NCBI GenBank assembly: GCA_009192285.1 | Contig: WBVU01000004.1 | Location: forward strand, 558,001-622,000 | DNA: 64,000 bases | Direction: 5' to 3' | From: Morchella semilibera | Lineage: Eukaryota > Ascomycota > Pezizomycetes > Pezizales > Morchellaceae | Shown here: piece after piece, positions 24,593 to 38,612 of the stretch | Position numbering within the stretch: position 1 is the first letter of the stretch | Layout: each line of letters opens with the position of its first letter | Translations under genes and position numbers: made by a program | Notes under the pieces: generated by a model | What the model was told of the DNA's origin: nothing | Databases searched by the model: none | Seen by the model: only the letters and a program-made list of their open reading frames with translations

Positions 24593-27500
24593 ATGTCTGC
24601 ACCTCCAATTTCGAGCCCTCCAGCTCCCGGTGTTGTCGAACCTCATTTCCGTCCTAAACATCGAAGGACCCATACTGGTTTTGGTGTTCGTGAGATCAAG
24701 GCCGTTGAAGCCAGCATCCCGCAACCATTGAGAGAAACGTAGGCTACTCATATTTCACAGAAAAGCAATCCTGTATTCCTGACTAATTTATTATCTTTAG
24801 TTGGCGCAAACTTGTGAGATCTTGCCTCCAAGCCTATTGCCCAATTGGCCATGGAATATTGAATACACTAACCTGAGTAGGCTGCTACTGAGTTCACAGG
24901 GAAGGAGGAGTTCCAGGTTTGTGCCTTTCTTTAGCAAATTAAGTATGATGCTAATATTTTCCCGCAGCGAGAGGTTGTTCGTCATGTAGAGACCACTTTG
25001 GCTCGTTCAATGTATAACTGCGACGATTTGGCAGCATATTCCGGCACAGCTCTTGCTGTCCGTGACAAACTCGTAGTTTCGTGGAATAAAACCCAGCAAC
25101 ACCAAACACTCGAGGACCAGAAGCGAGTTTACTACCTTTCTCTTGAGTTCCTTATGGGGAGAACTCTCGACAATTCCTTGTTGAATACAGGAATCAAGGA
25201 CACTGCAAGAGAGGGTGTTGGTGAGCTTGGTTTCAGAATTGAGGATGTCATTGACAAAGAGCATGATGCTGCTCTTGGAAATGGTGGTCTTGGAAGATTG
25301 GCGGCTTGTTTCTTAGATTCCCTTGCGACATTGAACTACCCAGCTTGGGGTTACGGTTTAAGATACCGCTACGGAATCTTCAAGCAGGAGATTGTAGATG
25401 GCTACCAGGTTGAAGTTCCAGATTACTGGCTGGATTTCAACCCCTGGGAATTCCCGCGTCCTGATGTCTGTGTTGACATCATGTTTTACGGTTATGTCAC
25501 CAAGGTCAGGTAAGTTTATTATGAGCCTCTTACTTTCTTTCAAAATCGATCATTGACATCTTCCTCTAGCGATGATGATGGCAAGATCTCACACCTCTGG
25601 GAGGGAGGTGAAATAGTTCAAGCAATTGCATATGATGTCCCCATCCCCGGCTTCGAAACTGCCACAACCAATAATCTCCGTCTGTGGTCCTCAAAGCCGT
25701 CTAGCGGTGAGTTTGACTTCCAGAAGTTTAACTCCGGTGACTACGAAGGCTCTATCCGTGAACAACAAAGGGCCGAGACTATTTCTGCAGTCTTGTACCC
25801 CAATGACAACATCTCCGCCGGTAAAGAACTCAGACTTAAACAGCAATACTTCTGGGTTGCGGCCTCATTGCATGATATCGTAAGACGATTCAAGAAATCA
25901 CATCGCCCGTGGAAAGAGTTTCCAGATCAAGTTGCGATCCAGCTCAACGATACCCATCCAACTCTGGCTATTGTTGAGTTACAAAGAATCTTCATCGATA
26001 TTGAGGGGCTTACCTGGGATCAAAGTTGGGATATCGTCACCCGTACTTTCGGCTACACAAACCATACCGTTCTTCCAGAAGCACTTGAGAAATGGTCGGT
26101 CCCTCTATTCCAGAGTCTTCTCCCACGCCATCTTCAGATCATCTACGAGATCAATCTTTACTTCCTTCAAGGCGTTGAGAAGAAATTTCCCAAGGTTCGC
26201 TAGAAAATCCACTTAAAATACTCCTTCCCTACAATTTTCAAAATCAAATCTAACCTGTTATAAAGGATCGTGAAATGCTGCAACGAGTTTCTATCATTGA
26301 GGAGAGTCAGCCTCAAGTAATCCGAATGGCTTACCTCGCGATCATTGGCTCCCACAAGGTAAATGGTGTTGCCGAGCTACACTCCGATCTTATCAAAGCT
26401 ACAATCTTCAAAGATTTCATTACCATATTTGGCCCCGATAAGTTCACAAACGTCACAAACGGTATCACTCCTCGCCGCTGGCTTCACCAAGCAAACCCCA
26501 AACTTTCGGATCTCATCTCGAGTAAGTTGGGTGGATACGATTTCTTGAAGGACCTAAACCTCCTCAAGGGGCTCGAAAGATTTGTCGATGATAAGGAGTT
26601 CCGAAAGGAAGTAAGTTTTCTTCTTAAACCCCCAAACTAAAATATACTGACACAAATAAGTGGATGGAAATCAAACTAGCCGCGAAGATAAGGCTTGCGA
26701 AATACATCAGGGACACTACCCAGATAGCAGTTAACCCTCATTCGCTATTTGACATTCAGGTTAAGAGAATACACGAGGTAAAGTTTATCACAGGAATATT
26801 TTGAGTCTATCTAATTCATCCTTTAGTACAAACGCCAACAAATGAACATTTTCGGTGTCATTTACCGATACCTGAGGCTCAAAGGGATGAAGCCTGATGA
26901 GCGCAAGAAACAAGTACCCAGAGCTTCTATTTTTGGAGGAAAGGCTGCTCCAGGTTACTGGATGGTGATTATCAAATTTACCTATCTTCAGAAATCTTAA
27001 ATTAACACTTAGTAGGCAAAAACGATCATTCGTCTTATCACCGCTGTCGGTGAGGTCGTAAACAATGATAAGGATATTGGTGATCTTCTGAAGGTCGTTT
27101 TTATCGAGGATTACAATGTTAGCAAGGCAGAGATCATCATTCCAGCTTCCGATATTAGCGAGCACATTTCTACCGCCGGAACTGAAGCTAGTGGAACAAG
27201 TATGACTCAATCCTTGGTATTTACTATCCGATTACATATCTAATCCTCTTTAGGTAACATGAAGTTCGTCCTCAATGGTGGTTTGATTATCGGAACTTGC
27301 GATGGTGCCAACGTGAGTCACCACAATTGTGCTTGAAAAGATTAGTCATTAACATCTTCTTCGCAGATCGAAATCACACGCGAGATTGGGGACGAAAATA
27401 TCTTCTTGCTTGGCCACTTGGCAGAGGTCCGTACTTCAAAATATCCCATATTAATGCATCGGTTTTTGCTGATAGATTCCTAGGATGTTGAGGAACTTCG

Positions 27501-27888
27501 TCACCAACATCGTTTTGGAAAAGTCGAGATGGACCCCAAACTCCGAGTAGTCTGTGACGCGATTGAGGCTGGAAAGTTCGGTGATCCGAACATTTATGGC
27601 GGTTTGATCTCGGCCCTTACAACAGGCTGTGATTACTACCTTGTTAGTGATGATTTCTCCAGTTATATCACCACTCAGGATTTAGTCGACACAACTTTCA
27701 AGGATAAGGAAGACTGGGCTACAAAGTCGATCATGAGCGTCGCGAATATGGGATTTTTCAGTGCTGATCGTGCCATTAATGAGTAAGTGTCCCTTAATTT
27801 CTCGTAATGGGGGGATTGATTTTAACTTTATCATCCTAGGTACGCCGATACAATCTGGAATATTGAGCCAACCCCACAAAAGAAGTAA
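24593..27888 (+). CDS. GPH1: Glycogen phosphorylase
   Basis: Predicted exons 24593-24738, 24801-24813, 24881-24916, 24968-25509, 25570-26194, 26266-26610, 26661-26777, 26827-26964, 27016-27199, 27254-27312, 27367-27426, 27484-27782 and 27840-27888 give 870 residues, standard for fungi. The enzyme releases glucose-1-phosphate from cytosolic glycogen using pyridoxal phosphate. [60 protein letters not shown] and VKRIHEYKRQ are family signatures. The cofactor-binding lysine is in [12 protein letters not shown] (about K719), split by intron 9. Exon 2 is only 13 nt and exon 3 only 36 nt; both are needed to join the ET|WRKL start to EFTGKEEFQ. All introns are GT-AG. Phosphorylation control at the N-terminus, known in yeast, cannot be judged here. 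Confidence 0.96.
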
Positions 27889-28287
27889 AGGGTACAGGGT
27901 TCATTAGTATTAGTATTAGTAGCTTATGAATTGTTGCCATTACCATTGCCCTTGGCGGCAGGATTGGTACATATTGGAATTCAAAGCCGTACATACATCC
28001 CGGAGTTTCTTTTTTGTTGCTTTTTCTTTCTTTCGGTTTTATTTTTGTTGCGTAAAGCGAAGCGATGAGTTGAGGTCATTAGATACCAGTAAATAAAATT
28101 TGTTCTTGCTCGAAATTATTATGGATCTGGAAAGTGTCTTTGTTACCTACCAGGCCGGGTAACATTCAGAAGTTACCCGCGTGTTCCTATCTTAGTCATT
28201 TACCATTGACGTCCATCCCACGCTACTTAAGATAAGCTTCTCTCTTACAGGCGCCTACTCATGGTATTGTAAGACCAATTTTGCGCA
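27889..28287. other. Intergenic between same-strand genes
   Basis: About 400 nt containing the glycogen phosphorylase 3' UTR (a TTAGTATTAGTATTAGTA micro-repeat near 27903, then T-rich sequence) and the start region of the TFIIIC gene. No gene seen. Confidence 0.6.
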
Positions 28288-31200
28288 ATGAGTATCCCAG
28301 CTCTTCTCGATTACGTTCTGGAAGAAGTTTCCTTAGATGGGAAGACGGTAATTTCATCCCACTACTATAATGCACTTATAACGCCTTTGAATTTCAGTTA
28401 AAACCGTCGTGTGTGGCGTCTGAATAACAAAAAAAAAATTTGCTTCACTAATCTTATGCTGAAATATTATTTTGGAGCCCTGGGTCCGAAACATTGAGCC
28501 TCAATACCCATTTTGATTCCCTACCTGATTGACTGCATATTATGGGGGACTCGCCTCGTTCGATCCTCGTCATCGCCGCTCTAATTTCTTCTTTTTATAG
28601 TCTTTCAAGAGATAAATTGCTAATATAACCGGAAAACAAAATAAAAATAGGGACAACAATTCACCAGCTGTTTGCATATGTTACCACCTTTTACGCCAAA
28701 AATCCTCAGCCTAAAACCGACATATGTTCACTGACATCCGATAGTGCGCCAGTTGATGATGTGCCAAGCCTTCAGAGGCCCGACTCAGTTGGGGTAACAA
28801 TGTGGAATTTACCCAACCTAGAGGAAGAATTTCAGGATTATGTCTGGGATCTTTTGAGGATGGAGAAAGACTTTATCATTGGGAAGAATAATGAAGGCTG
28901 CAACCTGACTCTAAAAGACATCGTAGATGATCTTCGGAAAGATAAAATCCCCAAGAAAAGTAGTGGAGAGTCAGAAGTTGGAGGGTCCGCTTCAAAAGAC
29001 CAAGAGAGGGGTGAGATAGGTCAGGAGAAATGGAGAGTTTATGCTTCCGAAGAAAGACGTTGGCGAGCACTCACAGGTCATGGAGTGGATCCCAAAAAGG
29101 CATTATCACTTGGCAATGATAGGATTCATGAGTTAGACTAACTTATTAATAGGTCCCTAATGCAATTTTCAAGTGCCTCGAGGTTATTGGCAAGCATCGT
29201 GAAATGGGTATAATTCAACCGGAATTGACTAGAGTGACCGGACAGGACAAGAAATCTGTTCCTGTGCGAACTACGATGCTCAAAAATCAAGGATATATTG
29301 AAAAGAAGAGCGTTCTAGTAAAGAATCTCAACACCAGTAAACTCACCTTGGCACGGTTCGCCTTTCAACGAGATGTAAGACGGACTATACAGGCCCCACC
29401 AGAAAAAGACCCTAGAAAGAAAGGCAGGCGGCAGCCTGACAGAGAAGACGAGGGCCCAAATTTCGCCTGGACCGGGCCTACTATCGACACTGAAAAACTT
29501 ATCAAAGCTATTCTCTCCGAGTTAAAATTAGCAAAAAACCGAGTATTAATGCATAGCGATTTAAAAAGAAAATTGGTATGTGGTAAATGCAACATTTTAT
29601 AGTCAGCATTAACTTATCGAGACATAGGGCATGGATAAATCTCGATTCCATTGGCGCTCATTCTCAAGAATTCTCCGAAAATTGGAATCATTGGGTGTAC
29701 TAAAACGGATCAGGGTGCCTCTCAAGCTTAATCGAAAGTACACCAAAAGAGAGGCGAACAGAGAAATAGCAATATCGGAACAATGTCATGCCCGATGCGT
29801 AAGATATTTGCGCGATATGGATGCTTGTGATTGGCGCAAAGTCCTCACTGCTTTTTCAAAGCGTGAGGTGAACATGGAGGATGAAGAAGGGGAAGGAGGA
29901 GGAGCCGTTGAGGCATCTGATGACGATATAGCTAAGGATAAAGACGCCGATGAGCTGGATGCTGACGCGGCGAAAGAGCTAGAGAATGTTGACGTTGATG
30001 CAGTAGGGGAGATTGATAGGGATACACCTCAGTGGCGGGTTGATAAGCCCTTGACAAACATCATCTTCGACATTGTAGATAAGGCAGGAAAGGATGGGAT
30101 TACAAGCATGGTAAGACTTATGGACCCTCTAATACTTATCTCATATGCATATATATTGATGGCCTGTATTTATCAAGGATCTGATGTCTAGGACTGTTGG
30201 GCCCTTATATTATCGCCCCATGGACCAGATTCTTCATCGAATGACTGATTTCCCCAGACAATCGCAGCCTCCTCAGTACATGCATCTTGCTATAATTCGA
30301 GAGACTGGGATTACTGGTCGATCAACGCACTATAGATATTTTAGTTTTCAGTGGCATCAACAGCTCGTTTCTGAAGGATTGGCAACTGAGCCCTATGAGT
30401 CCGCCCTTAAAAAGAAAGGGGTGAAGCAAGGCTCTGTCGGGACCTCTTTCCAAAAGGCAGATGAAGTTGATATTGAGACGGATGAATTTGGATTCCCTGT
30501 TCTAGATACCTCCCGATTTGTAAAAAGGGATGGAACTGGGACTCTCAGGGATAGCCAGCTACAAGGCAAAAAGAAGGAGAATCTGAAAGTACTCACATCG
30601 CAATTTAATATCGTCAGTGATAATAAGGGCGGTAGAATTATCGACTGGAAGAGCAGTAGTACGTGTAAGCACTCAAAATTCGTTTGGAATTTGTCTAACT
30701 TGAAATAGACCGCGGAGCAGGAAGACCACGCCGAAGTGAGAAAGGGGAGGAAGGACCGTACCTAGAAGAAACAAGACGACGCGCAGCCGCTAAGAGCGGG
30801 GGTACACCCGCCAAAAGTAGACTTGGTCAAGGACTCGGTTCTATCGTTACTGAAAACATGGGAACAGAACCTGGAGAGATACAGCCACTCGAAGCTGGCG
30901 AACAAAGAATAACTGAAGGCGTATCTAATATACAAGAGCCATCCGTCCCCAAGCGCCGTGGACGTCCGCCGAAGAAGCAAAAAACAGACAATGGCGAGCC
31001 ATCTGTAAAACGTCGTTATACAAAAAAGACGCAGAACGCTGTTGCGCCAGATACAACTGGGGACCAAGGTCCACCGGCGGAAACCACGCCCCAGAATGAG
31101 CAGCATAGTGACCAATTGGTTCAGACAAATTCCGTAGCCATGAGTTCTTCTGCTGTGTCTGTGGCAAAGCGGAAGGCCCCAGTTAAACAAACACAAAATC

Positions 31201-34200
31201 GTAAATCAAAGCGTATGAAACAAGCGCTGCCTGATGAAGGTAGAACAATACCTAATACTGGGGGCGAAGTCGAGGCTGCTAGCGCACTAGAACCTGGTTC
31301 TGTCGTGGATGTCGAACTCGAGAACACAAAAGGAATGCCAAGCAGCTATCGAGAAGATACTCGCCTTGACACATCTTCTAAGGACAATAGCATAATCGCC
31401 GCAGTTAATCACGAGCGCGGCGCAGGAACTAATGGTATAAAAACAGTCGCATCTAACGACCTAGATACCATTAGTTCTACACCCGACGGTTCAACTCTTC
31501 AAACCCCTTCAAAGCCGGTTCATGTTATCAACGGGATAGCCGTAGAGGAAGAAAAATTGGATGTTGAGGGGAATGAATCCTACGGCTCCATTGGAGGCAT
31601 GCTGGCATTAGCTCGTCAACAGGTCGTTCTTGATCTCATCAAGGAACATGGCGGCGTTTTCCCAGGAGGAAATGAGCTTCGTTTTGCTTTTGATAAAAAA
31701 TATCGCCAGAAGAACCCAAAAGCCGGACTTTGTGACCGACGTTTAATCCGAGGGATAGTTCAATCACTTCAATACAAGAAAAAAATCCAGGCACTTACAT
31801 TTACTTTTACCAGCGGTAGTGGGAGTGCAATCACTAAAAAGATATTGGTGGATGCTAGTATTAGTACTGACTCGCCAAAAGTCGATGCCATGGTTAGAGA
31901 AATGATGTCTGTGGAAGGAAACCTTTGGTTTCCACCTAATACAGACCTTCAACAAGATATACAGGATAGGTTCGCCAAACCACCACACTGGTCTCTACCT
32001 AAACCACGGGAGGTTGAGGGTGTTGAATTTGAGCGAATACACCCAAATTCTGTCATGCAGTTGAAAATGAAGCGCGCGGCGATGGCAGCCGACCGCCTAG
32101 CCGCGAGGGCTGCAAGGATTGCCACGCCAACTAAACCCCGAGGCCGCCCACGTATATACACTGAGACTCTCATTCCATCTAATTCAACAGGCAGACGTAA
32201 AAAATTTACAGATGAACAAAAAGAGGAGGCCGCTCGCCGAAGAAAGGCTGAGATCAAAGCTGAAAAGGTACTATTGAAGTTGAACCAACAATACCGCAAC
32301 GAACCACTTGACCCCTACGATCCACCGCATACAGAAGAGAATTTACCAAGGCGAGTTTGGTGGAATGACTTTGTGGAAAGGGATCTTAACGAGCCAAGAG
32401 ACGAAAGGAGATTTTACCAAGAAATTGAGGAGGTCGAAAAGTGGGAAAAAAGGATGGATAAAGCTCCAGTGGCTGAAAATAGCGAAAAAACTTTCATTAT
32501 GATAAATCATTTTGCGCCTGATACCCAGGTTGGGGAAAACTTTACACAGGTCCCTATATTAGACATGGACCAGCGCATTAGAGCACCAGATTTCTCCGAG
32601 ACCCGACCTATTGGTCCCAGGAAGCCTGGACCTAAACCTGGTAGCACTAGGAGGAAGCCAGTACCGAAGCCTACTCGGACAGTTGATATACTCATGGGAG
32701 AGACGCCGAAAAGGAAGCGCAGAGCTCCAGGCTCATTCGAAAAGATCCCTTCTCGTCGTGAGCGGGCTATGACTGCAATCCGCAAAAACACACTCAGAGC
32801 ATCTGACACACTTCCTCTCGAAGAACGTGCGTATCTAAGCTCTCAGTCTTCCGATTACTAATACTGACTCTATATAAGTCCCCCCACGCAGATTTCAGTT
32901 TAGAAACCAGTACATCATACCTAAAGAGGACGAAGATTCGCTACTTATTGCTATAATAATTGTCAGAACTATCTTTGGGGGTTGGGATCGTAAAATCGAC
33001 TGGAACCTTGTACAGACTGCCATCCCTAAGCACAATGCGTTAACACTACAAAAACGCTGGCCACGTGTGCGCGAGATTCATAAGACACATATGAAGAAGC
33101 TCCAAGCGGAATTTGAACAAATGTTTCTCGAGGCCTATGAAAAGGGCGAACTACCAGCTTTCAACCCTGCCGACTCGTCAACTTTTGACTTGCCCTTTGT
33201 CGTTACATGGTTCCGTGAGAACCTAGAACTTCCAGAGTAAGCCCGACTGGCGCTTTTTGCTCACAGACTAATTATTAATTAACACGCGCATTCTAGGAGT
33301 CAATCGGTACCTGAGCTTCCCATAACTCGCGAGGCTTTTGATAAAATTTATGAACTACGCGCCGATGGACCTTCAACTTGGAGGAATGAGTTCCATAGCC
33401 CTGTTCTTACGATGGGAAATAGGGGAAATCACTTTGTGTGTCATCCCTATGAGATACCTTTGCATGAAAAGGAACGCCCTGCCGAGGACGAAGAAACTTT
33501 AGAATACATTAAGTCAGTAATTAAGGTATTTTCAGCCCTAGCTATAATTTGATGGCCTCAACTAACCGAAATTTCAGGCCAACATCATCACTGATGCCTC
33601 TGAATACAATCCCAAGAAGGCATTTGAAATTCTTCATTCGTATCCGGAACGCCTTGTGGATGAGGCATTTTATACACTTATAATCAGTAAAACCATAGCT
33701 CATAAGAAAGATAAAACAAGGTTCACGCCTGGGCGTAACTATGAGTTTACTGACAAGTTTCACCACTCACTCCGCACACCGATGGATGAGAGTCTTTTTG
33801 CTCAAGCCGTATCTTATGAGACATACATCCGTGAAAATTTCAAGAGGTATAAAGCAATTGAAGTGTCCCCATTGACAAATGATGGTTCGATGGCCTGTTT
33901 GTTTGATATGATGGCTTCCAGGCGGGTATGAAAACTACTCCACCCACACGCCCAAGCCCCAAACTAACAGTCTACAGATAATTCTATGTAAAAGTGGGTA
34001 TTTTGCTGATAGGCTTGGCTTGATTGATGGCTATAAAACCCGAGGGATGGACAAAGATATTGTCAACTTTAAAGTCCAGATCAAGCCAGGACCACGATAT
34101 GAGTCCAAATCAAGAACACTGCCAGCTCCTCCATTCCCAATGGGGAATCCAGAGAGTAGGGCTGAGCCCATTCGCCTGTGGGTGGATATTAATGGGAAAC

Positions 34201-34442
34201 TCATTACGGGGATGTGGCTTAAAGTCACAACTGCAGTTCTCGCATTGATCACTAGTCGGCCAGGAATTCACATGAAGGAAATCATGCGGGTCTTGTGGCC
34301 CGGATTGACCTTAATCGAGGTTGAGGAGATAGTGAATTGGCTATCTTCCCGGGGATCTGTCAAGTACAACAATGAGGGTGGCGACGATACCAGAACAGGA
34401 TGCTGGCCTAATGAGGGCTACTTCCTCGCTCTGCAGTCTTGA
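28288..34442 (+). CDS. TFC3: TFIIIC large subunit, B-block-binding (Tfc3/tau138-like)
   Basis: Predicted exons 28288-28347, 28668-29099, 29153-29575, 29628-30110, 30178-30658, 30709-32830, 32892-33236, 33297-33525, 33578-33925 and 33978-34442; about 1795 residues. The subunit binds the B-box of tRNA genes to recruit RNA polymerase III machinery in the nucleus. The B-block winged-helix domain is clear: GIIQPELTRVTGQDKKSVPV, then LKNQGYIEKKSVLV and LNTSKLTLARF. Basic AT-hook-like segments follow: RGAGRPRR, KRRGRPPKKQK, KPRGRPRIY and RKPGPKPGS. The second half contains IIPKEDEDSLLIAI and FGGWDRKIDW, typical of the fungal subunit. The intron at 29100-29152 appears to use a GC donor (AAG|GC). The exon 2 start is uncertain: the acceptor at 28667 keeps phase, while the alternative at 28650 does not unless exon 1 ends elsewhere. 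Confidence 0.88.
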
Positions 34443-35550
34443 TTTTGTTTTTCTTCGAAGGCCTCTCCGTCAAAAATATGGCATGATTAATATCGAATGA
34501 AATGTTGTCAAACAGCTCTAACATCTACCTAAGGGCAGTGCCGGCTTGTAGATAAATTCGACCCTTATAACAGAGCCCTATGTAGACGTGTAATATCAAG
34601 TTGTAGATTCAACGCAAGTTTATTATCATTCCGTCAATGCTGTAAGGTTAATTACAACCTGCCATTATTTTTTCCAATGACAACTACAGCCTACTCTCCC
34701 TATAATGGCATCCTTTACTAGTATAAGGGAGTTTCTCCTTGCTCTAACGTTAATTAAACGGTTGGATGTCGCTGTAACCAAATATTCACAAAAGATTCTG
34801 TCCATGTGTGAGCGTAATCAAGGGTGTTGTATGTAAAGTTAAGGGTGAATGTCCGAATATTTTTTAAATCAGTTGTATTTGTACAAAACATTTAAAGTAT
34901 AAACTATGGCATTTTTTTTTTGTTTACATCATACTCGCATCCAGCTCTTAGGCTATGGCGGCATACCAGATCCTCTCCAAGCAACCAGTGCAGGGTCTTA
35001 CCAATATGAAGCGCTAGCCTCGAGTGTGGAATACCCCAACCGACCCTAAGGCCAGCACCTAACTATGGCAATATTGGGAAGCATCCCTAGTGCGTACTTT
35101 TGTGGATGAGCTTGCAGGGATAAATATAAGGCTCCGCGCTACTTGTTTAGGTCAATTAATTCCCAGGGAAACTCGGGAGGTATTTAAGTGAAATAATTAC
35201 TTACTTCTAATCAAGGACAATTATACCTGCAAATAGTTAAACTTGCATCGTCATGGGAAATTGAATCCAAAAGTGTACAAAGAGACGAGTGGTCTATTGT
35301 ATTAGATATTGCTCTACTCGAGAAGCAATTTATATCAATTACTTTCCGCTGCCACACTGACCAGAATATGGAACGTCATAACCATTAGGTTGCACATGTA
35401 TGAAGTATCAATGAATCATCGGCTATCACTCGCCAGGTATTGGCGGCCACACACCAACACTTAAACCAGCCAAACATCAGCACTCAGTCTCACCGCATAG
35501 TACATATTTCTCAGTACATTATAACTAGATGCTTTAATACATAGCGAGAA
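34443..35550. other. Convergent intergenic region
   Basis: About 1.1 kb between the 3' ends of TFC3 (+) and AFG2 (-). It is AT-rich and probably carries both 3' UTRs. No gene, repeat or RNA seen. Confidence 0.6.
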
Positions 35551-38170
35551 CTATATCTTCTTCACCCCACCCACAGACCACATCTCATACCTTACTCTCA
35601 TATCCTGCGTAATTTGCGGCACTGCTTTCTCCATAGCCTGATCAAAGTGCGCCTTACTAACAGCATCAATATCAAACGATTCACGCATGGCATAATGAAT
35701 CGCCTCATCGCAGATATTTACAATCTCTGCGCCAGAGTATCCATCCGTTCTCTCTGCTAGTAAATCTAGATCCACGTCCGGTGAAACAGACATCTTCTTC
35801 GTTTTAATTTGAAGGATCTGCTTCCTGGCATCAAGGTCTGGTGGGCCAACGTACAGGATAGTGTCGAGACGCCCGGGGCGAAGGAGTGCCGGATCCTAAA
35901 ATTATTAGCATCTCTATCGTTCTCAATAAGAAATCAACCTACTCTAATCAAAGAAAGATTGAACATACAATAATCTCAGGTCTGTTCGTTGCCGCAAGGA
36001 TAGTAACATTCTTCAAACTCTCGATACCATCCATCTCATTCAATAAAGCCGTCAGCACACTCGCTCCAACACTGCCACCACTACTCCTGCCCTGTCCACC
36101 CTCTCGTGATGCGCTAAGTGCGTCGATCTCATCAAAAAATATAATGCTAGGACTTGCGGCGCGGGCTTTCCGGAAGATCTCACGGACAGCACGCTCTGAC
36201 TCGCCAACGTACATACTGAAGAGCTCGGGTCCTTTGACGGCCATGAAGTTGAGGCCTGCCTCGGTAGCGAGAGCTTTAGCTGTAAGAGTTTTGGAGCAGC
36301 CCGGAGGGCCGTATAGCAGTAGACCTTTACGAGGAGTGCCGCCAAGACGGGAGAATACTTCAGGGTGCTGGGAGAAGCATCTATCAATATCTCAAATATT
36401 AATACGGAGTTAGATAATAGTTTGCTCACAGTCAATGGCCATTCTACAGCTTCTCGAAGACGCTGCTTGACTTCTTCTTGGCCGCCGATGTCGGACCAGC
36501 GGACCTTGGGGGGTTCTAGAAATATCTCCCTCATAGCTGTGGGCCGCACATCCTTCAAAGATGCCTCAATGTCATCCTCCAGAATCACCACTCCTTCTTC
36601 CTCAGTCTCTTCATCTTTATGTCCCTCAACTAGTTCAAGTCTCTTGAGTCCGATTGTGAAAGCAGTCCTAACCAATGATTCTAGGTCCGCACCCACGAAC
36701 CCGTGCGTCCGTGCCGCCAACATCTTTATAAACTCCTCCTTCCCTTTACCCTCCCGCCCCTCAAATGGTAGCCCCTTCATCAAAATCCCTAGGATCTCTC
36801 CCCTCGAATTCACATCTGGAATGCCGACCTCAACCTCCCTGTCAAACCTCCCGGGTCTTCTCAATGCCCCATCAACCACGTTTGGCCTGTTTGTGGCCGC
36901 AACAACAACAATCTTCACCGCTTCACCCCCGCCACTATAGTCAAGCCCGTCCATCTCCGTCAACAGTGTCGTCACTACCCTACCTTCGCCGCTGTCACCC
37001 GCCGTACGCTTTGGTGCAAGGCTGTCGACCTCATCGATAAACACAATTGCGGGTTGGTGAGCGCGGGCTTCAGCAAAGACGCGGCGGATAGCAGCTTCTG
37101 ATTCACCCATGTATTTTCCGATGATGCTGCCATTGAGGACAAAGCAGGTTGCTGAGAGTTCAGATGCAATGGCTTTGAGAAGGAGTGTTTTTCCTGTACC
37201 TGGAGGACCGTAGAGAAGGATCCCACGCGGTGGAGTTAGATTAAAGCGTGTGAACTGGTGGGATTGGTATAGTGTTGATAGAAGGAAGGCCTTGAGAGTA
37301 TTAATCTGCTTTGAGAGGCCACCAATAGAGTCGAAGGTGGTACGTGAGGGTAGGGCGATAGTAACTAATGGCTTTTCCTCCACTGGTGGGGCTCGAGGGG
37401 CCCGGGTAGGCTTTGACCTTGTAGAGCTAGGACTAAAGGTGGAAGGGTCGGCTGAGCCAGTGGTGAGTTCAATAATCGTAGAATCGGTCATCTTATATGC
37501 AGGCACCGAGTGCCCATCATTGATCTCCTGGGGTACGTTTTTTGCAACTATCTTTTCGATACGAAAGGCTCGTTTCACGCCCTTGTATTCGACCGCGTTG
37601 AGGATCAGACCCTCCGAGATGTATTTTGTCTCCACTATATACACATAGAAGAGTCTCAGCACCAGTCCCTCTACAACTAACTACAGTTGTCCCAATATCC
37701 AACATACCAAGGACATGTTCCAAAAACCATCGCCACCCCTCAGCTTGATTCTTCTCAATCCCAATTCTACTCTTGTTTGGGACTGTCGTCCCAGGCCTGG
37801 CAGTAGGCGGTAGCGGCTCTTCGTACTCGACCTCTTTAACGAGCACGTTCAAGGCGTCCTCGACCTTCTCGGTGTACTTCCTGATCAGAACTTTGTCTTC
37901 GAAGCCTACGCTCAAGGCTGTGCGAACGTTATCAGAGATAAGAGCAATTCCTTTTTGGAGGTGCGCATCGGAGGCGAGCCAGGCAATGGCGGGTATGATA
38001 GGTGTTTTGGCGGTCTCGGAGGTCTCTGCAGAGGTAATATGGCATAAATCGCCAGATTTTATGTCGAGATAATGCAGGGAGCCGCGATTTAGATTGATGC
38101 GTAGAAAGGTCTTGTGGGAGACTGGGGTTGGGAATGGGCGACTGAATATTACGGTAGGTGTTAATGGCAT
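35551..38170 (-). CDS. AFG2: AAA ATPase Afg2/Drg1 (60S ribosome maturation)
   Basis: Predicted exons (- strand): 38170-37708, 37634-36430, 36367-35969, 35895-35551, giving 803 residues against about 780 in yeast. Afg2/Drg1 is a hexameric type II AAA ATPase that strips shuttling factors such as Rlp24 from pre-60S particles in the cytoplasm. The D1 domain has [14 protein letters not shown] and ATNRPN with [13 protein letters not shown]2 has GPPGCSKT (the variant Walker A usual for this family), FFDEID and [27 protein letters not shown] between the domains separates it from Cdc48 and Pex1/6. All introns are GT-AG and phases close. The start at 38170 was chosen because an upstream ATG at 38280 (MPPKAATARPLKGDQN...) cannot be spliced in frame by any GT-AG intron I can find; it may be an upstream ORF or indicate another frame problem. 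Confidence 0.92.
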
Positions 38171-38612
38171 GAACTATAACTAGCTACTAGGTCATGGTAG
38201 AGGGGAAACAATTACATGGTAAAAAGGTGAGGGTTTTGATCGCCTTTTAGAGGACGAGCTGTCGCGGCTTTTGGAGGCATTTTTGACAGTTTTTGTCTCA
38301 GTACCAGAGTGTGGTTCCCGAAAGAAAAAAGAAAATCTTTGGTGGGGCTGTGGAAGTGGGGTGTGACGTCAAGAGCCGGGTAACAGAGATAGTTTACCCA
38401 GCAAGCGAGTATTTACATGTATTTTGTATCACCATGGCCTGTCACTCGGCAATGAGAAATGGTTATAAGGGGCTCCACAATAATACGTCCTTTCGAAAAA
38501 AAAAAAATGCAGAATTCACTGGAATTGTAAAACGCTCAACTCTTTACCAGCGCGTACCCCGTCTTCTAATCAATCTGCCTGTATAATCTATAATTCCCCG
38601 GTTTCAACGTAC
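38171..38612. other. Short intergenic between AFG2 and ARPC3
   Basis: About 440 nt. It holds the 22-codon upstream frame starting at 38280 (-), a TACATGTA at 38414 and an A-rich tract near 38498. It must contain the AFG2 promoter and the ARPC3 3' UTR, as both genes read leftward. Confidence 0.55.

Noticed and set aside
30762-31196. 144-codon - strand frame
   Set aside because: Antisense of the AT-hook-rich region of TFC3; Cys/Trp-rich composition typical of shadow frames.
36365-36940. 191-codon frame on the + strand
   Set aside because: Antisense of the AFG2 AAA domain exons, which carry unmistakable motifs on the - strand.
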